Source: Oceanisphaera avium (GTDB lineage: Bacteria; Pseudomonadota; Gammaproteobacteria; Enterobacterales; Aeromonadaceae). From it: DNA of 64,000 nucleotides. A model generated the notes under the pieces. That model was given only the letters and a program-made list of their open reading frames with translations. It had not been told where the DNA came from and did no database searches. Location: contig NZ_CP021376.1 in NCBI RefSeq assembly GCF_002157875.1, positions 558,001 to 622,000 of the forward strand, given 5' to 3'. This document shows positions 38,902 through 45,143 of the stretch, piece by piece. The stretch's first letter is position 1, and each line of letters starts with the position of its first letter. The translations under genes were made by a program, and so were the position numbers.

Positions 38902-39022
38902 CAAAGCATTTAAGAGTGATTCTCAACGCTTGGCATTTTTACTGTCATCGTTGGGTCTTGTGTTTATGGGGATATGGTTAAGGTTCGTGGTAGCGTTGCT
39001 CACACCTTAATGCGGCGTTATG
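38898..39022 (+). mobile_element. VCR-like attC recombination site
   Basis: About 125 bases with imperfect dyad symmetry. The left end ATAAC-AAA-GCATTTAAG (from 38898) pairs with the right end CTTAATGC-GGC-GTTAT (to about 39021), with one unpaired T that would become an extrahelical base. Inside, CAACGCT near 38923-38930 is repeated as its complement AGCGTTG near 38993-38999, corresponding to the inner L boxes. Length, outer cores (TAAC ... GTTAT) and inner boxes match Vibrio-type repeats. The site directly follows the 213-residue ORF. Confidence 0.88.
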
Positions 39023-39030
39023 ACTATGCT

Positions 39031-39321
39031 TCAGTAACAGGCTTTGATGTCTCTGTAAAAGTTTTCATGAGTACCAAGTACCATCAGTTCGAGTGTCATA
39101 ACGCTATCTTGGTAGCTATAGCCAAGTAGAGTAAGCTGTTTAATCATCTTGAACTTGTGAACACGCAAAAATAAGAGATCTCCTTTTTTTAGTTCTCCTA
39201 TAAAAGGATCTTCCATGATGGCCTTGATAGCATTATCCAGATCATTTTTCTGATTTGCGTGCAGTTTCTTTACCGTTTTTTTGAAACTTGGTGTTTGTAA
39301 AACGCGGTTTACTTTAGCCAA
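39031..39321 (-). CDS. RelE/ParE-superfamily toxin
   Basis: A 96-residue basic protein with the RelE/ParE toxin layout: N-terminal TPSFKKTVKKLHANQKNDLD, a central FIGELKKGDLLFLRVHKFK, and a C-terminal strand LTLLGYSYQDSVMTLELMVL followed by HENFYRDIK. Relatives cleave mRNA on the ribosome or poison gyrase. The antitoxin gene lies immediately upstream and overlaps it by eight bases; the best start is TTG at 39321, inside the end of the antitoxin gene, whereas an upstream ATG would run through antitoxin codons. It stops nine bases from the attC site, so it fills one end of a cassette in reverse orientation. Confidence 0.85.
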   Translation of the reverse strand: MAKVNRVLQTPSFKKTVKKLHANQKNDLDNAIKAIMEDPFIGELKKGDLLFLRVHKFKMIKQLTLLGYSYQDSVMTLELMVLGTHENFYRDIKACY

Positions 39322-39535
39322 AAGTATATTCCTCAAGCTTACCTGCTTCTTTTTCTGCTTGGGCAATAATGGCTTGTTTAACGAACTCGTAGGGAAGATC
39401 AGGGTTGTCTTCCATCATTTCTCCAATTTTTGCCCAGTGCTCAATTTGTTTAGGCGTTGTTCTGCTATAAGCCTTAGCCATGATGGAGGCTTTTTCTACG
39501 AGTGCTTGGTCGAGTCTGATGCTTGCTGTAGACAT
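39314..39535 (-). CDS. ParD-like antitoxin
   Basis: A 73-residue protein starting MSTASIRLDQALVEKASIMA, then RTTPKQIEHWAKIGEMM, matching the ParD-like antitoxin family (ribbon-helix-helix N-terminus). The C-terminal acidic helix (QAEKEAGKLEEYTFG) would wrap the toxin. It is the first gene of a two-gene operon with the downstream RelE/ParE-type toxin. A near-perfect operator palindrome lies at 39563-39579, 28 bases before the start, suggesting autorepression as in other type II systems. RBS AAGGAGAA is well placed. Confidence 0.87.
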   Translation of the reverse strand: MSTASIRLDQALVEKASIMAKAYSRTTPKQIEHWAKIGEMMEDNPDLPYEFVKQAIIAQAEKEAGKLEEYTFG

Positions 39536-39562
39536 GATTTTCTCCTTGTGTGGAATTATGAT

Positions 39563-39579
39563 TGTAGCGTAACGCTACA
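39563..39579 (-). promoter_or_regulatory. Operator palindrome of the toxin-antitoxin operon
   Basis: TGTAGCGT and ACGCTACA form perfect eight-base arms around a single central A. It sits 28 bases upstream of the antitoxin ATG, where the RHH antitoxin would be expected to bind and repress its own promoter. Confidence 0.7.
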
Positions 39580-39595
39580 TTTGTGGCAATCTTTC

Positions 39596-39706
39596 ACAAT
39601 AAGGTGCTGTACGCGACACTTACGCTAGTCCGTTTTTGTGTTTCGCTGCGCTCAATTTTACACATAAATGTCTTTCGCTCAGTTCGCGTGAGCTTAGCAT
39701 TATGAG
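39596..39706 (+). mobile_element. Degenerate attC-like site after the toxin-antitoxin pair
   Basis: About 110 bases running from ATAAGG near 39599 to CATTATGAG near 39706. The two ends are partly complementary (ACGCGACACT on the left; the complement of the right end reads ACGCGAACTG), with TCGCTGCGCTCAATTTTACAC in the centre. The right end CATTATGAG parallels GTTATGAC of the clear attC. Pairing is much weaker than in that site, so this is a tentative call. Confidence 0.4.
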
Positions 39707-39996
39707 TATCTAGTACTAATGCTCACGCGTCGGCCATGTTTATTGCTGAATTTATCTAAGATAGTGATTCATCTTTATTCGTAAAGGATTACCGTTTTAG
39801 GCTACTTATCCTCTGTTCTACAATTCTCTGTTTCCTATCAATACCGACGTCGCTGGGCTTTAGGCGCTTAACCCGCTATCATATAAAACCTTACATTTTA
39901 TAATGTTATTGTGCTGACTTGCTAATTAAGGGGTAGCTAATTAGCGACGACTACTCATTCTGCCTACTCAGTTTTATTAGGGATATCCACCACATC
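39707..39996. other. Gap at the right edge of the accessory segment
   Basis: No gene is seen. An imperfect inverted repeat pairs CGCGTGAGC and GCATTA (39685-39703) with TAATGC and TCACGCG (39717-39729) and overlaps the end of the attC-like site. The remainder is AT-rich and should carry the carbonic anhydrase promoter. Confidence 0.4.
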
Positions 39997-40833
39997 ATGA
40001 AGATGAACCGTATTTTTTTACTGGTTTCCAGTGCCATGTTATTGAGCGGCGTGTCTGCTTTTGCATCTGCCACCGAGCACCCTGTTGCTAAGCAGCGTCA
40101 AGCATTAGCCAGTAATACTCACGATCAGGGCTTTGGCCCACAATCTCCACGAGATATTAGCCAACTGGCAGGAGAGAATAAGATTGCCTTTAATCCCGCG
40201 CCGCCGGCCAGCGCCATGAATTTGTGCAATATTCATTTTCATCGCAACGCTGAGCATGCGGGCGGCGAATTTAGCAGCCCAGCCGAAGATGATAATCAAG
40301 CCGGTTTTCGCTACTCAGGCACGCTCACTCGTGCCGAGTTAGCACCCGTTAAGCAAGCTATTTGCCCCAGCGAGCAAAGTAGCTTAGCCACAGGTGATAC
40401 CATAGAGTTACATTATGTTTACTCTAGCGCTAAGGTCAGCCCTGGCCCCACGCTGGGTGCGTGTTTTAACGATGCCATTAAAAATCCACAGCTGCGTGCC
40501 ATCGCCCAAGTCTATGTGCTCGTTAACGACGAAAAGGCCTTGGATTTTAACCAGCTAACAGCCGTGAGTGAACAAGATGGCTTGTATCAAGCCATCAATA
40601 TTCCTACTAACACCGGTGATGCCATTGAATATGCAGGCTCTACTACGGGCCCAACCTACAATGAAATTGGCTCGCCATTTCAAGTGACCTGGAGCGTGAA
40701 GCCCAAGGTTGCTAAAGTAAATATTGCCAGTGTAGGGCAGTGGTGTGAGAGTAATATCTTTGAAGAAGACCATGCCCATGGTGTGCGAAACTTAGTAATT
40801 AATCCTGATTTATTAGCGCCCATTACTCAGTAG
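39997..40833 (+). CDS. Delta-class-like carbonic anhydrase, exported
   Basis: A 278-residue protein with a signal peptide (about 1-26, ending SAFASA). The mature part contains LCNIHFHRNAEHAGGEF, which matches the zinc-binding region of the delta-class/diatom TWCA1-like carbonic anhydrases; His 80, 82 and 87 and Cys 77 lie there. Further family segments are QAICPSEQSSL, LHYVYSSA and VTWSVKPKVAKVNI. It should hydrate CO2 to bicarbonate in the periplasm, useful for pH and inorganic carbon supply. The identification is from remembered similarity and I cannot confirm all metal ligands. It is monocistronic with a strong terminator. Confidence 0.78.
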   Translation: MKMNRIFLLVSSAMLLSGVSAFASATEHPVAKQRQALASNTHDQGFGPQSPRDISQLAGENKIAFNPAPPASAMNLCNIHFHRNAEHAGGEFSSPAEDDNQAGFRYSGTLTRAELAPVKQAICPSEQSSLATGDTIELHYVYSSAKVSPGPTLGACFNDAIKNPQLRAIAQVYVLVNDEKALDFNQLTAVSEQDGLYQAINIPTNTGDAIEYAGSTTGPTYNEIGSPFQVTWSVKPKVAKVNIASVGQWCESNIFEEDHAHGVRNLVINPDLLAPITQ

Positions 40834-40875
40834 TGGCTATCACTCAGTAAGTTAACAAGCTAACATAGAAAAGCC

Positions 40876-40906
40876 ACGGGGATACTCTTGAGTATCCCCG
40901 TTTTTT
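40876..40906 (+). terminator. Terminator after the carbonic anhydrase gene
   Basis: ACGGGGATACTC (40876-40887) pairs perfectly with GAGTATCCCCGT (40890-40901) around a two-base centre, followed by a T run. Confidence 0.92.
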
Positions 40907-40971
40907 ATTAGCCTTTTTTACGGCGCTTTACTCAGCACCGCTACATACGCTTAAGTTGGTAGAGATTAATA

Positions 40972-41592
40972 GTGAGCCAAGCTAGCCCTTATAAAATTCG
41001 GCCCACCCGCAGTGAGATGCAACAGCTCCCTCCCTTTGCTGGGCTTGACCTCACCAATATTAAGGTGTTATCTGCGCCTGCTGATATTGCAACAGCGCGA
41101 GCGCATTTAAGCCAGTGCCAAGTATTAGGGTTTGATACCGAAAGCAAACCGACTTTTCAAGTGGGTGAGCAAAGCTTAGGCCCGCACTTAGTGCAGTTAG
41201 CAAGTGATAAGGTGGGCTATTTATTTACTCTAAATGATGACTTAAGTAATCAATTATTAACTGAGTTATTAAGCTCAGAGCAAATATTGAAAGTAGGCTT
41301 TGGCTTAAAATCTGATCGCGGCCCCTTGCAGCGTAAACTCGGTATCGAGCTGGCGGGCATGCATGAGCTTTCTAAGCGAGTAAAACAACTGGGTTATCAG
41401 CATCCGGTCGGTTTACAAGGGGCAGTGGCGATTTTATTAGAGCAATATTTAGTGAAGTCTAAACGGGTGGCACTCTCTAATTGGGCAAAACCGGTATTAA
41501 GCGAGGCGCAAATCCGCTATGCGGCCAATGATGCTTACGCCAGTTTGCGTATTTATCAGGCCTTGGCCGAGCGTGATGCCGTGTGCCAATAG
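40972..41592 (+). CDS. DEDDy 3'-5' exonuclease (RNase D/WRN-like)
   Basis: A 206-residue single-domain exonuclease. The DEDDy signatures are visible: Asp and Glu in LGFDTESKP (about 55-58), Asp in GLKSDRGPLQ (about 110), and Tyr/Asp in RYAANDAYASLRIYQAL (about 182-186). It lacks the HRDC domains of RNase D and is the stand-alone type often annotated as 3'-5' exonuclease domain protein 2. The substrate may be RNA or DNA. It starts with GTG at 40972. It stands alone and converges with the endonuclease/exonuclease/phosphatase gene. Confidence 0.85.
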   Translation: MSQASPYKIRPTRSEMQQLPPFAGLDLTNIKVLSAPADIATARAHLSQCQVLGFDTESKPTFQVGEQSLGPHLVQLASDKVGYLFTLNDDLSNQLLTELLSSEQILKVGFGLKSDRGPLQRKLGIELAGMHELSKRVKQLGYQHPVGLQGAVAILLEQYLVKSKRVALSNWAKPVLSEAQIRYAANDAYASLRIYQALAERDAVCQ

Positions 41593-41688
41593 CAGGCGAT
41601 GAACCTGCAGATTATCGCGTTGCAGGACCGAATCAAAAGCTAAAAAGTAACTGGCAATAACAAGGTTTATATAAGCTAATTACATCGA

Positions 41689-42770
41689 TTATTCAGGGAT
41701 GGGCACTTCTTTATGGCTGACATCCTCTGCGGCTAAGGTTTCCTTGGCTTGTTGCTTATCCTCTTGGTCGGCGTTTAAGTGCGCTTCACCCGTCGTGTGA
41801 TGAGGATGCAAACTCAATACGGTGAGTAAGGAAAAATGATCCGAGCCTTTTAAAGACAAGCGCTTAATGCTGATAACTTTAAAGTGACGGCTATGGAATA
41901 AATGATCTAGGGGCCAGCGGATAAGCGGGTATTTAGCGTTAAAGGTATTAAACATTCCTCGGCCAATTCGCGGGTCTAATAAACCACTAATTTTTCTAAA
42001 TAAACGAGTAGTGCGTGACCAAGCCACATCGTTAAGATCGCCCGCCACTAATACGGGTAATTTCGCGTCTTTTACGCTTTTTGCTACCATCACCAACTCG
42101 GCATCGCGCGGGCTGACTCATCGTTTTCACTGGGGCTAGGTGGAGCTGGATGTAAAAAGTGCGCTTGTACCTTAATGTTATGCGCCACTTCTATTAAGCA
42201 GTGCATTGAGGGCACGTCTTTTTCCACTAAATAGCGAATTTGACCATCATGCAGCGGCAAGCGTGAATAAAGATGCATGCCATACAGATTTTCTAGCGGG
42301 CATTGTAAACAATAGGGGTAGTTTGCTGCTAAGGGCGCCAGTTGCTGTTGCCACCATAAGTTAGACTCTAAGGTAATGAGGATATCGGGTTGATGCTCCT
42401 TTACTAACTCAAGCAAGCTCTTGGCATGGCGATTGGTGGCTAAGACATTGGCATTGAGCAACTTAAGGCAGTGCTTGGGCGAAGTTTGAGTTTCAGTCTC
42501 CGCTTCTTTAGGATACAGCCGAGTGTAGGGCGCAATCCACCAAAGTTGATAGACAAAATATGCGGTATTTAGGGACAAGATCAACCAAGCGCTGAGTTGG
42601 CTTAAGTCTAAGCGCCACAGTCCTAAAATAATTACTAGACCAATGACCACACTAAATTGCAAGCGTGGGAAGTCGAGGTCACGTACCCACCACTGAGCAC
42701 TTTTTGATAAAGGCACTAACGTAACCACGCTGGTGAGTAAGGTGGCGAGCCAAAATAGGGTTAATTCCAT
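41689..42770 (-). pseudogene. Membrane-anchored endonuclease/exonuclease/phosphatase family protein, frameshifted as sequenced
   Basis: The product would be about 360 residues: three N-terminal membrane helices (about 1-75), then an EEP domain with NANVLATNRHA, Glu in [27 protein letters not shown] and the terminal SDHFSLL. EEP enzymes cleave phosphodiesters or phosphomonoesters; the substrate is unknown. The first frame ends at 42090 after SENDESARA. The second frame resumes with [13 protein letters not shown], the usual continuation. The break lies at about 42104-42112. One added C in the minus-strand CCC, giving SAPRDAEL, or loss of a GC pair, giving SARDAEL, repairs it. The start at 42770 is favoured over one four codons upstream on spacing. 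Confidence 0.82.
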
Positions 42771-43035
42771 AAACACATCCATCCGTTGCAGTGCTAAGGC
42801 TCACGCTTTAAGGCGCGTACTTAAAAATATTCATACTGGGCGACTTGGTAGAGAGCAAACATGATATGCAAGAAGCGTTTAGCTTGTCTGCGTATCTCGC
42901 GAGCGGCTAGCATAGCGTATTCTGTGCTTAAGGCTGCTAAAAAAATCTTTGGCGCCTAAGCGCTAATCCATAATAAGACGCCACAGCCATTGGCCGCTGT
43001 GGAAAATGGGCATTAATTATTATTAAGGGAAAGCG

Positions 43036-43920
43036 GTGTTTATTTGGGAGGGTGTGTCTGAGTTTGTCGCGGTAGTAGAGCGAGCAAGTTTTACCCAAGC
43101 AGCACAGCAACTACAGGTGTCTACCGCGCACGTGAGTCGCCAAGTCAGTGCCCTTGAAGCGCGTTTGGGTATTAAGCTGTTATATCGCACCACGCGTACG
43201 GTGTCGGTGACGGAAGCGGGGCAGCAATATTATCAGCACTGTCGAGTTGCGCTAGATGGCTTAGAAGAGGCGCAGCATCAACTAACGCAACGCCAAGCAG
43301 AGCCCCAAGGAAAACTTAAGATCACCGCCCCCGTTACCTTTGGTGAAAATACCTTAGCGCCGCTCATTAATGACTTTTTAAAACTCTACCCCAAGCTAGA
43401 TATCCAGCTGCATTTAACCAATCAACAGCTTGATCTGGTGGCGGAAGGTTATGACTTAGCACTGCGTTTAGGGAAATTAGCAGACTCCAGCATGATGGCC
43501 AAGCGCTTAGGGGGACGTACTCAATATGTCTGTGCTTCACCTGAGTACCTTAAGGCGCACGGCCGGCCGCTACATATTACTGATCTCGAACAGCATAATT
43601 GTTTATTAGGCAATTTAGACTACTGGCGGTTTCAAGAACAGGGCCAAGCGCGAAAGGTGAGCGTGCGCGGGAATCTGCGCGCTAACAGTGGTTGGGTATT
43701 ATTAGATGCCGCCCTTAAGGGGATTGGCGTAGTGCAATTACCGGATTACTATCTGCGCGATGCCTTAGCCCACGCGCATTTAGTAGCGTTACTAAATGAG
43801 TTTACGCCAGCGGATGATGGCATTTGGGCGCTGTACCCTCATAATCGGCATTTATCTCCTAAAGTGCGTTTACTATTAGATTTTTTTAGCCAACGACTGC
43901 CTAATGCCACCCAAATATAA
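43036..43920 (+). CDS. LysR-family transcriptional regulator
   Basis: A 294-residue regulator with an N-terminal winged helix-turn-helix (about 3-62; FVAVVERASFTQAAQQLQVS then SRQVSALEARLG) and a C-terminal periplasmic-binding-type effector domain (about 92-290). KITAPVTFGENTLAPLI and ASPEYLKAHGRP place it in the large YafC/AaeR/DmlR-like branch. The start is GTG at 43036 with AAGGGA upstream. LysR genes often regulate a divergent neighbour; the gene opposite is the membrane EEP gene across a 265-base gap, so that is a possible target, but no T-N11-A operator was clear. The effector is unknown. Confidence 0.88.
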   Translation: MFIWEGVSEFVAVVERASFTQAAQQLQVSTAHVSRQVSALEARLGIKLLYRTTRTVSVTEAGQQYYQHCRVALDGLEEAQHQLTQRQAEPQGKLKITAPVTFGENTLAPLINDFLKLYPKLDIQLHLTNQQLDLVAEGYDLALRLGKLADSSMMAKRLGGRTQYVCASPEYLKAHGRPLHITDLEQHNCLLGNLDYWRFQEQGQARKVSVRGNLRANSGWVLLDAALKGIGVVQLPDYYLRDALAHAHLVALLNEFTPADDGIWALYPHNRHLSPKVRLLLDFFSQRLPNATQI

Positions 43921-44067
43921 TCACTGGCCTCAAGTAGCGCGGCCGCTACTGTTTGGACTTGTCTAGTGCATGACCATTATTTGTGCGCCTGGTCAGTTAT
44001 CTGGGTAGCAAGCTGTGGCTAATGCCTAGAGTTTGCTATGCTGGCGCTCGCTAAATAAGGAGACAAG

Positions 44068-44433
44068 ATGCGCATCGTTTTTGCATTATTAGGCGGGCTG
44101 GCTTTGCTATTAGGGATTATTGGGGTATTTTTACCCGTTATGCCTACGACGCCGTTTATCTTGTTAGCGGCATTTTTATTTAGTAAGTCTTCACCCAAAA
44201 TTCATGCGTGGTTAGTTAATCACCCTTGGTTTGGCCCATTAATCCAAGACTGGCAAGCTCATCGGGGCGTACGCCCACATATTCGTCGTAGAGCCTTGTG
44301 GATGATGGCAATAAGCTTTAGTTTCTCTATGTATGTACTGCCGTTATGGCAATTAAAGTTAGGGTTAGCGTTGGGGTTTGCGATAGTGGTGTTTTGGTTT
44401 TTACGCTTACCCGTTATTAGAGACGCTCCTTAA
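44068..44433 (+). CDS. ybaN: YbaN-like inner-membrane protein (DUF454)
   Basis: A 121-residue membrane protein with about three to four helices. The family block LGIIGVFLPVMPTTPFILLAAFLFSK and the SPKIHAWLVNHPWFGPLIQDW stretch match DUF454/YbaN. Its function is unknown. In E. coli ybaN precedes apt, dnaX, ybaB and recR, the same order as here. RBS AAGGAG lies just before the ATG. Confidence 0.9.
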   Translation: MRIVFALLGGLALLLGIIGVFLPVMPTTPFILLAAFLFSKSSPKIHAWLVNHPWFGPLIQDWQAHRGVRPHIRRRALWMMAISFSFSMYVLPLWQLKLGLALGFAIVVFWFLRLPVIRDAP

Positions 44434-44591
44434 ACGATAAAAGTAACGAAAATTGGCAAGGAAGCCAACGAGGTTGCATGGCGTAAAGCGTGTAACTATC
44501 TAGGCCTAGTCGTCGCAATGTGTTTCGTCTTGTTATTACAACAGGCAGCCCGGTGGGCAATTAAGGCGGCGTTTATGATGACACTTTCACT

Positions 44592-45137
44592 ATGAAACAA
44601 GAAACCTTAAAACTAATTGCAGACAGTATTACTTCTATTGCTGACTATCCTCAACCCGGTGTGGTATTTCGCGATATCACCAGTTTAGTAGAAAACGCCG
44701 CGGCCTTTAAAGCCAGCATTGATGCACTGGTTGACTTGTATCGCGATGCAGGGATTAACAAAGTGCTGGGCACGGAAGCGCGAGGGTTCATCTTTGGCGC
44801 CCCAGTGGCGGCTGCGCTCGGCGTGGGGTTTATTATGGCGCGAAAGCCAAATAAGCTGCCTCGAGAAGTCATAGAGGTGGCCTACGATCTGGAATACGGC
44901 CAAGATAAATTACAAATCCATATTGATGCCATTGCGCCTGGTGAAAAAGTGCTGATTATTGATGACTTGCTGGCCACTGGCGGGACCGTGGAAGCGGCTG
45001 TTAAATTGGTGCGCCGTTGTGGTGGTGAAGTGCAAGAAGCGGCGTTTGTCATTGCCCTTCCTGCGTTGGGCGGCTTACCGCGTCTTAATAAATTAGGGAT
45101 CCGTGTGAACAGTCTTATTCAGTTTGATGGGCAATAA
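44592..45137 (+). CDS. apt: Adenine phosphoribosyltransferase
   Basis: Salvages adenine to AMP using PRPP. The 181-residue protein matches E. coli Apt (183) from start to end: [18 protein letters not shown], the base-contacting [22 protein letters not shown], and the PRPP-binding [13 protein letters not shown] at about 119-131. It lies six bases ahead of dnaX and is probably cotranscribed with dnaX-ybaB-recR, a conserved gammaproteobacterial order. No unusual residues were seen. Confidence 0.95.
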   Translation: MKQETLKLIADSITSIADYPQPGVVFRDITSLVENAAAFKASIDALVDLYRDAGINKVLGTEARGFIFGAPVAAALGVGFIMARKPNKLPREVIEVAYDLEYGQDKLQIHIDAIAPGEKVLIIDDLLATGGTVEAAVKLVRRCGGEVQEAAFVIALPALGGLPRLNKLGIRVNSLIQFDGQ

Positions 45138-45143
45138 CTGCCA

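Noticed and set aside
39281..39628. 115-codon plus-strand frame across the antitoxin
   Set aside because: It is antisense to the toxin-antitoxin operon, Cys- and Phe-rich without a known fold, and has no RBS.
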